Shown one piece after another: positions 8,207 to 17,027 of a stretch of DNA of 64,000 nucleotides. The notes under the pieces were generated by a model, which worked only from the letters and a program-made list of their open reading frames with translations, had not been told where the DNA came from and searched no databases. This stretch comes from Aquimarina megaterium XH134 (GTDB lineage Bacteria; Bacteroidota; Bacteroidia; Flavobacteriales; Flavobacteriaceae). Positions within the stretch are counted from its first letter, which is position 1. Each line of letters opens with the position of its first letter. The position numbers and the translations under genes were made by a program. Location: positions 124,001 through 188,000 of the forward strand of contig NZ_JACB01000006.1 in NCBI RefSeq assembly GCF_000520975.1, in the 5' to 3' direction.

Positions 8207-8934
8207 ATTTCGTAGCGATTAAATAAGCTGTTAAATTTCATTTTTATAACACCAAAAACAGCTTCAGAAATGATTCCTTTGCTCATTTTTGATGTTCCCC
8301 TGGTTCTATCGGTAAAGATTACAGGGATTTCTTTTATTTTAAATTTTAATAAATACGCCTTAAACTTCATCTCTATTTGAAAGGCATATCCCACAAATCG
8401 AATTTTTTTAAGGTTTATTTTTTCTAATACCTCTCTTTTATAACAGACAAATCCTGCGGTTGTGTCATGAATATCCATTCCTGTTATAAATCGAACATAT
8501 TTTGAAGCTCCCCAGGATAATAAAACCCTACTCATTGGCCAGTTCACTACATTTACCCCGGTCACATATCTAGACCCAATAGCAACCTGAGAAGATCCTT
8601 TGGCACAAGCATTATACAACCGTATAAGATCATTAGGATTATGAGAGAAATCTGCATCCATTTCAAAAATATACTCGTAAGATCGTTCTAGCGCCCATTC
8701 GAAACCAGTAATATATGCTGTACCTAAACCTAATTTCCCTGCTCGTTCTATTAAGAAAAGAGATTCTGGGTGTTCTAACTGTAACTCCTTTATCTTATCT
8801 GCAGTTCCATCTTGAGAATTATCATCTACAATAAGAATATGGAAATCACGCTGAAGCGAAAGCACATTTTTAATGATACGCTCCACATTTTCAATTTCAT
8901 TATAGGTAGGGATTATAACTAAGGCATCCACCAT
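8203..8934 (-). CDS. Polyprenol monophosphomannose synthase (GT2 glycosyltransferase)
   Basis: A 243-residue GT-A fold enzyme like dolichol-phosphate mannosyltransferase. It transfers a sugar, usually mannose, from a nucleotide donor to a polyprenyl phosphate at the membrane. Seen: IPTYNEIENVERII at the N-terminus, IVDDNSQDGT, then MDADFSHNP (the DxD-type metal site) and a GSRYVTGV motif. No C-terminal membrane domain, so it is the short soluble form. It is first in a three-gene operon with overlapping start and stop codons, and a TATATTTG promoter box is 18 bases upstream. Confidence 0.85.
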   Translation of the reverse strand: MVDALVIIPTYNEIENVERIIKNVLSLQRDFHILIVDDNSQDGTADKIKELQLEHPESLFLIERAGKLGLGTAYITGFEWALERSYEYIFEMDADFSHNPNDLIRLYNACAKGSSQVAIGSRYVTGVNVVNWPMSRVLLSWGASKYVRFITGMDIHDTTAGFVCYKREVLEKINLKKIRFVGYAFQIEMKFKAYLLKFKIKEIPVIFTDRTRGTSKMSKGIISEAVFGVIKMKFNSLFNRYEI

Positions 8935-8951
8935 CTAGGCTATTTTTCAGG

Positions 8952-8959
8952 CAAATATA
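8952..8959 (-). promoter_or_regulatory. Bacteroidota -7 promoter box of the glycosyltransferase-pyrC-DUF4296 operon
   Basis: Minus strand reads TATATTTG, matching TAnnTTTG, 18 bases before the ATG at 8934. The -33 element is not evident. Confidence 0.5.
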
Positions 8960-9030
8960 ACTAAATAATTACTAGTTATTTTCTTGTTTTTATGAGTTAA
9001 TTGATCGTAATTTTGGTCCAAGAACAGAAT

Positions 9031-9684
9031 ATGGAATTTATTTTACGAGAAATAACATCAACAAATTGGCTTACTATAATAATCACAGTATGCCTGATGC
9101 TACTAGCTACAGCCAAAGGAGTGAATATGCTTCGCTTTACTGATTTCATGATGCTTTTTAGTAACAGTAAATATATTATATCCTATCAAAAGTTAAATAA
9201 GCTTTCTTCTTTATTTAATGCGATCTTACTATTGTTTCAGGTTGTTTCGGCATCCTTGTTTCTATATTTATGCTTTGGTGTATTCGAGTGGCAAGTGGTA
9301 CCCAATCAAATTACATTGTATTTTAAGATTGCAATCATATATACCGTTATCGTTATTTGTAAATTACTTATAGAAAAAATAGTTGCAACTATTTTTTCTA
9401 TTGATTCTATTATTGATGAATATTTATTCTACAAAGTGTCATATCGTAATTTTATGGGAGTCATATTGTTACCTATTAATATTATATTTATTTATGCTTT
9501 ACAACCCTCTAAAATTGTATTCATAATACTCCTAATTTTACTAATTATTCTCAATACAATCATGCTTGTTTCTTTTTATAAGAAAAACGAAAATATTATT
9601 TTGAACCACTTATTTTATTTTATTTTGTATCTTTGCGCACTTGAAATCGCACCCTATTTTATACTGTATAAGCTTATTAGTTAA
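9031..9684 (+). CDS. DUF4271 membrane protein
   Basis: An integral membrane protein of about 217 residues with roughly six hydrophobic segments and no soluble domain. The pattern (NWLTII, then LRFTDFMMLFSNSKYI, then paired helices) fits DUF4271, a Bacteroidota family next to hemD in many genomes. I chose ATG 9031 (MEFILREIT); the frame is also open from a TTG at 9001. The hemD gene follows 34 bases later on the same strand, so the pair is likely an operon. Function unknown. Confidence 0.75.
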   Translation: MEFILREITSTNWLTIIITVCLMLLATAKGVNMLRFTDFMMLFSNSKYIISYQKLNKLSSLFNAILLLFQVVSASLFLYLCFGVFEWQVVPNQITLYFKIAIIYTVIVICKLLIEKIVATIFSIDSIIDEYLFYKVSYRNFMGVILLPINIIFIYALQPSKIVFIILLILLIILNTIMLVSFYKKNENIILNHLFYFILYLCALEIAPYFILYKLIS

Positions 9685-9718
9685 TTAGTAGGATCTTTAC
9701 AAAAAAGAAAGAAAATAT

Positions 9719-10465
9719 ATGAAAGTGAAGACAATTTTGGTTTCACAGCCGGAACCTAAAGTGGAAAATTCACCTTATTTTGATTTAGAAGAAAAGGAAA
9801 AAGTAAAAATTGACTTTATCCCCTTCATTCATGTAGAGGGAGTTGACTCAAAAGAAGTAAGGTTACAAAAAGTAGATTTATCATTATATACTGCTATTAT
9901 CCTTACTAGCCGTAACTCTGTTGATCATTTCTTTAGAATAGCAGACGAAATGCGTTATAAAGTACCTGACACACTTAAGTATTTTTGTCAAAGTGAAGCT
10001 GTAGCATATTATTTACAGAAGTATGTTGTATATCGAAAAAGAAAGATATATGTTGGAAAGCGTACGTTTCAGGAACTATCTCCTTTGATCAAGAAATATA
10101 AAAACGAGAAGTTTTTATTACCTTCTTCAGATAAGTTAAAGCCACTAATTCCTGAAACATTGGATAGTCTAAAAGTAGAATGGAAGCAAGCTGTTTTTTA
10201 CAGAACTGTGGTAAGTGACCTTTCTGACTTAAGAGATGTATTTTATGATATTTTGGTCTTTTTTAGTCCATCTGGAATACAATCTTTATTTGAGAATTTT
10301 CCTGATTTCAAACAAAACGACACCAGAATTGCTGTGTTTGGAAACTCAACAGTTAAAGCAGCCGAAGAGCACAACCTAATTGTTAACATTCAGGCACCGA
10401 CTCCAGAGACACCATCAATGACAATGGCGCTTCAAAAATATATTAAAGAAGTAAATAAGAAATAG
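9719..10465 (+). CDS. hemD: Uroporphyrinogen-III synthase
   Basis: Converts hydroxymethylbilane to uroporphyrinogen III in haem and sirohaem synthesis. The 248-residue protein has the two-lobed HemD layout: ILVSQPEP at the start, AIILTSRNSVDHFF in lobe one, FLLPSSDKLKP in lobe two and DILVFFSPSGIQSLFENF, the typical second-half signature. Sequence identity in this family is always low, so the call rests on these motifs, the length and the DUF4271 neighbour. A shared bidirectional terminator follows. Confidence 0.88.
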   Translation: MKVKTILVSQPEPKVENSPYFDLEEKEKVKIDFIPFIHVEGVDSKEVRLQKVDLSLYTAIILTSRNSVDHFFRIADEMRYKVPDTLKYFCQSEAVAYYLQKYVVYRKRKIYVGKRTFQELSPLIKKYKNEKFLLPSSDKLKPLIPETLDSLKVEWKQAVFYRTVVSDLSDLRDVFYDILVFFSPSGIQSLFENFPDFKQNDTRIAVFGNSTVKAAEEHNLIVNIQAPTPETPSMTMALQKYIKEVNKK

Positions 10466-10490
10466 ATAGTTTTATTTATTTTCAATGTAT

Positions 10491-10522
10491 AAAAAAAGGG
10501 ATCGAATATCGATCCCTTTTTT
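10491..10522. terminator. Bidirectional terminator between hemD and pckA
   Basis: A perfect GGGATCGA / TCGATCCC stem with a 3-base loop, flanked by A6 on one side and T6 on the other, so it can work for both converging genes. Confidence 0.88.
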
Positions 10523-10541
10523 AGTATTGCAGTGAAAAATC

Positions 10542-12098
10542 TTATTCAAATTGTTTAAAATTCTTTTTGAAAGAATTTACTAGTTCTTCAGCTTTAGCAT
10601 CATAAGCTTCTTTATCTGCCCATGTATTTCTTGGATTCAGAATATCTGAAGGTACATCAGGACAGCTTTCTGGCATACTAAGATCAAAATGTTTATCAGT
10701 AACATAGGTTACATCATTAAGTTTACCTTCTAAAGCTGCATTGATCATTGCCCGGGTATATTTTAATTTCATTCGGCTCCCTGTACCGTATGCTCCACCG
10801 GTCCATCCCGTATTTACCAACCAGACATTAGCTCCTGTTTTTTCGATCTTATCCATTAACATATCTCCATATTCTTTAGGATGTAGCGGCATAAAAGGTG
10901 CTCCAAAACAAGCAGAAAAACTTGGTAACGGCTCATTAACTCCTGCTTCGGTTCCTGCGACCTTAGCTGTATATCCACTAATAAAATGATAAGAAGCTTG
11001 CTCTTTGGTTAACTTAGAGATAGGAGGTAATACCCCAAAAGCATCTGCAGTAAGGAAAAAGATATTGGTTACCGTTTTACCTCTGCTAGGCACCTTGATA
11101 TTTTCTATATGATCAATCGGATAGCTTACTCTTGTATTTTGAGTAATACTAGAGTTTGTATAATCTACAACTCCGCTATCATCTATAATTATATTTTCTA
11201 ATAATGCTCCTTTTTTAATAGCATTATAAATTTCTGGTTCTTTTTCTGAAGAAAGGTCTATTACTTTAGCATAGCATCCTCCTTCAAAATTAAATACTGT
11301 ATCTTCTTCTGTCCAGGCATGTTCATCATCTCCTATTAATTTTCTCTTAGGATCTGTAGACAAAGTAGTTTTACCAGTTCCTGATAATCCAAAAAACAGA
11401 GCAGTTTTACCATCTTCTCCTTCATTAGCAGAGCAATGCATAGGTAAACAATTACGTTCTACAGGGAGAATAAAATTTAAAGCAGAGAAGATCCCTTTCT
11501 TGATCTCACCTGTATATCCTGTTCCTCCTATTAAAGCTATTTTTTTAGAAAAATTAAGGATCGCAAAATTATGCTGTCGTGTACCATCTACTTTTGGATC
11601 TGCCATAAATCCGGGCGCATTAACGATCAACCAATCGGGATCAAAAGACTCTAATTCTTTTTTTTCTGGCCTTAAAAACATGTTATATGCAAACATATTA
11701 GACCATGGATATTCATTAAGTACCCGAATATTTAATTTATATTCTGGGTCGGCGCATGCATAGCTATCACGCACAAATACTTCTTTTCCTGAAAGGTAAT
11801 TCGTTACTTTATCATACAATGCATCAAATGCATCTTGATCAAAAGGAATATTAATATCCCCCCACCAGACTTTATCTTGTGTGATATGATCTTTAACAAT
11901 AAAACGATCCATAGGGGATCGTCCAGTAAATTCGCCTGTATTAATTGTTAATGCACCTGATTTGGTTATTTTCCCTTGACCTTTTCGCACTACTTCTTCT
12001 TGAAGATTTTCAGAAGGTAATTGGTAGCGCATTGTAGCATTTTCAATACCGTAATTCTTTAACGAAAACGTTTTCGTAGTTGGATACAGTGGTTCCAT
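10542..12098 (-). CDS. pckA: Phosphoenolpyruvate carboxykinase (ATP)
   Basis: Converts oxaloacetate and ATP to phosphoenolpyruvate and CO2, the entry step of gluconeogenesis. The protein shows the PEPCK-specific GEFTGRSPMDRF near the N-terminus, the P-loop GLSGTGKTTLS and the metal site LIGDDEHAW. The start is the ATG at 12098 (MEPLYPTTK), 518 codons; an in-frame ATG 11 codons upstream gives a stretch unlike the family. A good TTTG...TAATTTTG promoter lies 30-65 bases upstream. Convergent with hemD. Confidence 0.95.
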   Translation of the reverse strand: MEPLYPTTKTFSLKNYGIENATMRYQLPSENLQEEVVRKGQGKITKSGALTINTGEFTGRSPMDRFIVKDHITQDKVWWGDINIPFDQDAFDALYDKVTNYLSGKEVFVRDSYACADPEYKLNIRVLNEYPWSNMFAYNMFLRPEKKELESFDPDWLIVNAPGFMADPKVDGTRQHNFAILNFSKKIALIGGTGYTGEIKKGIFSALNFILPVERNCLPMHCSANEGEDGKTALFFGLSGTGKTTLSTDPKRKLIGDDEHAWTEEDTVFNFEGGCYAKVIDLSSEKEPEIYNAIKKGALLENIIIDDSGVVDYTNSSITQNTRVSYPIDHIENIKVPSRGKTVTNIFFLTADAFGVLPPISKLTKEQASYHFISGYTAKVAGTEAGVNEPLPSFSACFGAPFMPLHPKEYGDMLMDKIEKTGANVWLVNTGWTGGAYGTGSRMKLKYTRAMINAALEGKLNDVTYVTDKHFDLSMPESCPDVPSDILNPRNTWADKEAYDAKAEELVNSFKKNFKQFE

Positions 12099-12128
12099 AT
12101 ATAATATGTTGTGTTTGTTATGTACGTG

Positions 12129-12163
12129 CAAAATTATAAATAATAATTACACCAACCGACAAA
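12129..12163 (-). promoter_or_regulatory. Promoter of pckA (-33/-7, Bacteroidota type)
   Basis: On the minus strand TTTG at 12163-12160 and TAATTTTG at 12136-12129 are separated by 23 bases, close to the spacing of this phylum's housekeeping promoters. The -7 box is 31 bases before the pckA start. Confidence 0.55.
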
Positions 12164-12167
12164 AAAA

Positions 12168-12566
12168 TCACTTAATCTTTACCAATGAAATTACGAAAAA
12201 AACCCATCCAAGTATCAGCAGGAGGCCTCCCAAAGGAGTAATAAAACCAATGCTTGACAGAGAAATCCCTAAAACTTCATCGATCACCAAAAGGTATATT
12301 GACCCAGAAAAAAGGGTTATTCCCCCCATAAAAAAGTAAAAAATACGCTTTCTGGTAACCTCTTGTAAAACAGACATATTCCCCAAAATAATACAAACGA
12401 TAGCATGATACATTTGATATCGCACTCCGGTAGTAAAAGAATTAATACTTTCTGGATCTACCAATTTCTCTAATCCATGAGCTCCAAAGGCTCCTAATAA
12501 TACCGCAAGTAATGCCATCACCGCACCGGTAATCAAAATTGTTTTGTTTGCTGATAATTTATTCAT
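12168..12566 (-). CDS. DUF423 membrane protein (YgdD type)
   Basis: A 132-residue protein with four predicted membrane helices. It contains the DUF423 signature GAFGAHGLEK near residue 25 and YQMYHAIVCIILG near residue 51. The role of this widely conserved inner-membrane family is not established. It lies between pckA and the divergent saccharopine dehydrogenase gene and appears to be monocistronic. Confidence 0.85.
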   Translation of the reverse strand: MNKLSANKTILITGAVMALLAVLLGAFGAHGLEKLVDPESINSFTTGVRYQMYHAIVCIILGNMSVLQEVTRKRIFYFFMGGITLFSGSIYLLVIDEVLGISLSSIGFITPLGGLLLILGWVFFVISLVKIK

Positions 12567-12703
12567 AATTGACTATAACAAGTATTAAATTTTAAACTTT
12601 AGACAAAAATTCTTCAAAAATATAATTAATACGCAGTTATAGAGAACCTAATCTTTGCGGTATTTATTACATTCGTATCAAAGTTATCAAAATATCAGAA
12701 GGT

Positions 12704-14074
12704 ATGCGAAAGATCTTAGTTATTGGTGCAGGTAAATCTACTGCAGTTCTCATTAAATATTTTCAGGATAAATCTAGTTCAGAAAATTTATATATCACTA
12801 TTGGTGATATTTCTATTGAAAATGCAAAAAAGCTAGCCAGCGATCATCCCAATACAGAAGCAGTACTTTTGGATGTTTTTGATCAGGATTCACGAGAAAA
12901 AGCTATTCAAAATGCAGATATTATAGTATCAATGCTTCCTGCACGGTTTCATATCGAAGTAGCCAAAGATTGCTTAAAGTATGGTAAATGCATGGTTACT
13001 GCATCATATGTTAGCCCAGAAATGCAGGAACTCGATGCAAAAGTTCGTGAAAAAGGACTCATCTTTATGAATGAGATTGGTGTAGATCCTGGTATTGATC
13101 ATATGAGTGCAATGCAGGTCATTGACAGGATTAGAAATCAAGGCGGTAAAATAATTTTATTCGAGTCTTTTACAGGTGGCCTGGTTGCTCCCGAGAGTGA
13201 CACCAACTTATGGAATTATAAATTTACCTGGAATCCTCGTAATGTGGTTATTGCCGGACAAGGTGGTGCCGCAGAGTTTCTACAGGAAGGAACATATAAA
13301 TATATCCCTTATCATAAATTATTTAGAAGAACTGAGTTTTTAGAAGTCGAAGATTATGGTCGTTTTGAAGCCTATGCAAATCGAAATTCTTTAAAATACC
13401 AAAGCATTTATGGATTAGATGACATCTTAACTCTATATAGAGGAACCATAAGAAGAGTAGGGTTTTCTAGAGCATGGAATACTTTTGTACAGCTAGGAAT
13501 GACTGCAGATGATTATACCCTTGCAAATTCGAAAGACATGAGTTATCGTGATTTCACAAATAGTTTTCTTGCCTATTCTCCTTCAGATTCGGTAGAATTG
13601 AAACTTCGTCACTACCTTAAGATTGATCAAGATGATATTATGTGGGATAAACTTCTGGAACTTGATCTTTTTAACCAAGATAAAAAAGTAGGTATCCCTA
13701 ATGCTACTCCAGCACAGATTCTTCAGAAAATATTGATGGACAAATGGACGTTGGATGAAGGAGATAAGGATATGATCGTGATGTACCATAAGTTTGGTTA
13801 TGAGATTAATGGCAAACACAAACAGGTAGATGCTACTATGGTAAGCATTGGCAAAGATCAAACATACACAGCAATGGCAAGAACTGTAGGTTTGCCAGTC
13901 GCAATGGCTACATTACGAATTCTGAACAAGCAAATCACTACCCCGGGAGTACAGATTCCTATTCAAGAAGAGGTATACACTCCTATTCTCAAAGAACTTG
14001 AAGAGTACGGTATTGTATTTAAGGAAAGAGAATGCGATTATCTTGGCTATAACCCAGATGGCGTAAAAGGATAG
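12704..14074 (+). CDS. Saccharopine dehydrogenase family protein
   Basis: A 456-residue oxidoreductase with an N-terminal NAD(P)-binding fold (ILVIGAGKSTAVLIKYF). It contains the motifs VSMLPARFHIEVAKDCLKYGK, TASYVSPEM and MNEIGVDPGIDHMSAM typical of glutamate-forming saccharopine dehydrogenases and the related lysine-catabolic enzymes. It probably interconverts saccharopine with aminoadipate semialdehyde and glutamate in lysine degradation. The Lrp/AsnC-type regulator 146 bases downstream on the same strand supports an amino-acid catabolic role. No partner lysine-ketoglutarate reductase is visible in the window. Confidence 0.87.
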   Translation: MRKILVIGAGKSTAVLIKYFQDKSSSENLYITIGDISIENAKKLASDHPNTEAVLLDVFDQDSREKAIQNADIIVSMLPARFHIEVAKDCLKYGKCMVTASYVSPEMQELDAKVREKGLIFMNEIGVDPGIDHMSAMQVIDRIRNQGGKIILFESFTGGLVAPESDTNLWNYKFTWNPRNVVIAGQGGAAEFLQEGTYKYIPYHKLFRRTEFLEVEDYGRFEAYANRNSLKYQSIYGLDDILTLYRGTIRRVGFSRAWNTFVQLGMTADDYTLANSKDMSYRDFTNSFLAYSPSDSVELKLRHYLKIDQDDIMWDKLLELDLFNQDKKVGIPNATPAQILQKILMDKWTLDEGDKDMIVMYHKFGYEINGKHKQVDATMVSIGKDQTYTAMARTVGLPVAMATLRILNKQITTPGVQIPIQEEVYTPILKELEEYGIVFKERECDYLGYNPDGVKG

Positions 14075-14219
14075 ATAAATTAAAAAATTAGTGCTTTTTA
14101 ATTCAATTTAAAATCTATTGAATAGCTAATTGGTTTAATTTTTTAATAATTTCTATTTTTATATTTCAATTACAAACCATTAATTGTATTTTTAGTTAAT
14201 AATTGTAATTTCACGACTT

Positions 14220-14690
14220 ATGAAAGGTCAAAACCATACCTTAAAAATTGATGGTATCGATAAAGAGATTTTACGTAATCTCATGGAAGATGCCCGAAGA
14301 CCAATTCTTGAAATCGCCAGAAAAGTAGGAATATCAGGAGCTGCAATCCATCAAAGACTTCGTAAGTTAGAAGCTTCGGGGCTTATTGCCGGATCAAAGT
14401 TTATTATCGATCCCAAAGTACTAGGATATAAAACAATGGCTTTTGTAGGTGTGTATCTAGACAAAGCCGTAAGTAACCCAAAAGCTGTAAAACAATTACG
14501 AGACATCCCAGAAGTAATCGAATGTCATTACACTACAGGAAATTGGTCTATTTTTATTAAAATATTATGTAGAGATAATGAACATTTAATGATTGTATTA
14601 AATAAAAATATTCAAGCTATTGAAGGTGTATCCCGTACAGAGACTTTTATATCATTAGATCAGCAAATTGATCGACAGATTAAGATATAG
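14220..14690 (+). CDS. Lrp/AsnC family transcriptional regulator
   Basis: A 156-residue regulator. The N-terminal winged helix-turn-helix (LKIDGIDKEILRNLMEDARRPILEIARKVGISGAAIHQRL is the pattern over residues 8-47) is followed by a RAM-type effector domain (residues about 70-150) with GNWSIFIKILCRDN. Such proteins form octamers and sense amino acids. Its position after the saccharopine dehydrogenase and upstream of a cluster containing alanine dehydrogenase suggests amino-acid metabolism as the target. No operator could be identified with certainty. Confidence 0.9.
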   Translation: MKGQNHTLKIDGIDKEILRNLMEDARRPILEIARKVGISGAAIHQRLRKLEASGLIAGSKFIIDPKVLGYKTMAFVGVYLDKAVSNPKAVKQLRDIPEVIECHYTTGNWSIFIKILCRDNEHLMIVLNKNIQAIEGVSRTETFISLDQQIDRQIKI

Positions 14691-14762
14691 CAAGCATAAT
14701 AAGAAATATACTCAGCTATACATCCTAATCTAAATATCCCAAAAAATATAATCAAAACTCTT

Positions 14763-15455
14763 TTAATCCCTTCTACCCATAAAGATAGAAATAAAATACA
14801 GCAAGGTTGCCAAAGAACCTAAAGCAGCAACTACATAAGTACGTGCAGCCCATTTTAATGCATCTTTAGCGCCTGCATGTTCTTGTGTAGTAAGCATATT
14901 ATTATTTTCTAACCACGCTAATGCTCTATTACTAGCATCGTATTCTACAGGAAGTGTAATAAATGCGAATAATGTGGTTACTCCAAATAGTATTATCCCA
15001 ATTAGAAAAATGGTATTTCCAAAGATCATTCCTGATGCTGAGAGAACAAGCCCTCCCATAATCACAAAATTAGAGAGTTTACTTGCGATTCCTACAGCAG
15101 GTACAATCTTCGATCTCATTGTTAACCAACTATACGATGTGGCATGTTGTACAGCATGCCCACATTCATGAGCAGCAACTGCCGCTGCCGCTGCATTACG
15201 TTGATTATACACTCCCTCACTTAAGTTTACTGTCTTATTTAATGGATTATAGTGATCTGTAAGCATTCCGGCCGTAGAAACTACTTGCACATCACGAATT
15301 CCGTTATCCTGTAGCATTTTTGTGGCAATTTCTGCACCGCTCATGCCATTTTGTAAGCTGATATTAGAATACTTTTTGAATTTACTTTTAAGTTTATTGC
15401 TCACATAGGTACTCACCAAAAATATGACTCCCGCAATAATATAATACCCCATCAT
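14763..15455 (-). CDS. Zinc metallopeptidase, YugP-like membrane protease
   Basis: A 230-residue membrane protein of the neutral zinc metallopeptidase family PF04298. After an N-terminal helix comes NKTVNLSEGVYNQRNAAAAAVAAHECGHAVQHA, with HECGH (the HExxH zinc site) near residue 107. Two or three hydrophobic segments follow. The family is widely conserved in bacteria and its natural substrates are not known. It is separated from the downstream ald gene by the ald terminator, so it forms its own unit. Confidence 0.87.
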   Translation of the reverse strand: MMGYYIIAGVIFLVSTYVSNKLKSKFKKYSNISLQNGMSGAEIATKMLQDNGIRDVQVVSTAGMLTDHYNPLNKTVNLSEGVYNQRNAAAAAVAAHECGHAVQHATSYSWLTMRSKIVPAVGIASKLSNFVIMGGLVLSASGMIFGNTIFLIGIILFGVTTLFAFITLPVEYDASNRALAWLENNNMLTTQEHAGAKDALKWAARTYVVAALGSLATLLYFISIFMGRRD

Positions 15456-15500
15456 AACTATTCACTTTTTTTATTGTAATTAAATTTGGAATATAAAATA

Positions 15501-15531
15501 CAAAAACCTCGCCATAATAACGAGGTTTTTG
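15501..15531 (-). terminator. Terminator of ald
   Basis: On the minus strand: AAAAACCTCG, a nine-base loop, CGAGGTTTTTG. It lies 35 bases beyond the ald stop. Flanking A and T runs make it usable in both directions. Confidence 0.8.
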
Positions 15532-15565
15532 ATTAAATAAACTTGAGTTAGCCAATAAATCGAGT

Positions 15566-16681
15566 TTAATTCAAATATGCATTTACATCTTTTAAAGGAA
15601 GATTAAACGCTTCTGATATCGCAGGATACACGACATCACCGTTAATCACATTGAGTCCTTTTTTAAGTGGTAGATTTTCGTTACAAGCTTTTTTCCAGCC
15701 TTTATTTGCCAATTGTACTGCATATGGCAAAGTGACATTAGTTAATGCCAAAGTTGACGTATATGGTACTGCTCCTGGCATATTTGCAACAGAATAGTGC
15801 ACTACATCATCAATAATATATACCGGATCCTGGTGAGTTGTTGGTTTTGTTGTTTCAAAACAACCTCCCTGATCTACTGCTACATCTACAACCACAGTTC
15901 CTGGTCTCATTTCTTTAAGCATATCGCGAGTAATTAATTTTGGTGCTTTGGCACCTGGTATTAACACTCCTCCGATAATTAAATCAGAATCTTTTATATG
16001 TTTACGAATATTATATTCATTAGAAAATTCTGTCTTTACATTTGCTGCCATTACATCATCTAAGTAACGTAATCTCTTCATACTAATATCCAAAATCGTT
16101 ACATCGGCTCCCATTCCTGCAGCCATTTTAGCAGCTTGAGTCCCTACTACACCTCCACCAAGTACTAATACTTTTGCTGGTGGAACACCAGGAACACCAC
16201 CAAGAAGAACTCCTCTTCCTTTTAATGGTTTTTCTAAAAACTTAGCTCCTTGCTGGATAGACATACGTCCTGCTACTTCACTCATCGGAGTTAATAGTGG
16301 TAAGCTACGATCAGGATCTTCGACTGTTTCATACGAAACGCAAACCGAACCACTTGCAATCATTGCATTCGTTAATTCTTCTCCTGAGGCAAAATGAAAA
16401 TACGTAAATACTAACTGATCCTTTTTGATCAATTTATATTCTGGTTCAATAGGTTCCTTGACCTTAATAATCATTTCAGCAGTACTATATACCTCTTCTA
16501 TAGTAGGCAAAATTTTAGCACCTGCTTTGATATATTCTTCATCTTCAAAACCACTTTGAAGACCAGCATTTTGCTGTATGAAAACAGTATGACCATGTCT
16601 AACAAGCTCCATAGTCCCGGCAGGCGTTACGCCTACTCTGTTCTCGTTATTTTTGATTTCTTTGGGAACACCAATTACCAT
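15566..16681 (-). CDS. ald: Alanine dehydrogenase
   Basis: Reversibly converts L-alanine to pyruvate and ammonia using NAD. The 371-residue protein begins MVIGVPKEIKNNENRVGVTP, the family N-terminus. The NAD-binding segment VLVLGGGVVGTQAAKMAAGMGADV is near residue 170, and the C-terminus has NMPGAVPYTSTLALTNVTLPY, a clear signature. The start at 16681 is chosen because translation from the ATG 16 codons upstream adds a non-family stretch (CILRKTYIF). It stands alone in an operon of one. Confidence 0.95.
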   Translation of the reverse strand: MVIGVPKEIKNNENRVGVTPAGTMELVRHGHTVFIQQNAGLQSGFEDEEYIKAGAKILPTIEEVYSTAEMIIKVKEPIEPEYKLIKKDQLVFTYFHFASGEELTNAMIASGSVCVSYETVEDPDRSLPLLTPMSEVAGRMSIQQGAKFLEKPLKGRGVLLGGVPGVPPAKVLVLGGGVVGTQAAKMAAGMGADVTILDISMKRLRYLDDVMAANVKTEFSNEYNIRKHIKDSDLIIGGVLIPGAKAPKLITRDMLKEMRPGTVVVDVAVDQGGCFETTKPTTHQDPVYIIDDVVHYSVANMPGAVPYTSTLALTNVTLPYAVQLANKGWKKACNENLPLKKGLNVINGDVVYPAISEAFNLPLKDVNAYLN

Positions 16682-17027
16682 ATCTTTAATTTTTGTGCCG
16701 AAAATATATGTTTTTCGCAAAATACACAATTAAAAAACTCCAAAAAATACAATCTTAACAATTTTGAAGAATCATTGATTTTTCCTAAAAAAATTAGATT
16801 TTCAATAGTTTATTTTATTTTTATTGAAATTTTTATAGTAAAAATCAAAAATCACTTACAGATCAATATTTCCTGCTTTTGTATTGTTGTTCATTTTTTT
16901 GAATAAAAAACAATTAAAACAATAAATTAACATCAAATAACAGTGAAATCATCACATAAAGTGAGGTTGACAATTACACTTTAGTCCTTAAACATTTCAA
17001 GGAACCAACACACTTACAATCAAACTT
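16682..17027. other. Gene-free interval between leuS and ald
   Basis: About 350 AT-rich bases. I see no supported gene: the frame open on the plus strand across 16556-16906 is a shadow of ald plus low-complexity sequence. No clear terminator or structured RNA; the upstream signals of ald must lie here. Confidence 0.4.

Noticed and set aside
12106..12339. A plus-strand gene of 77 residues at the DUF423 locus
   Set aside because: It is the antisense shadow of the DUF423 gene, which has clear family motifs.
16556..16906. A plus-strand gene of 116 residues upstream of ald
   Set aside because: It overlaps the ald 5' end in antisense and continues into low-complexity AT-rich sequence; its protein has no domain pattern.
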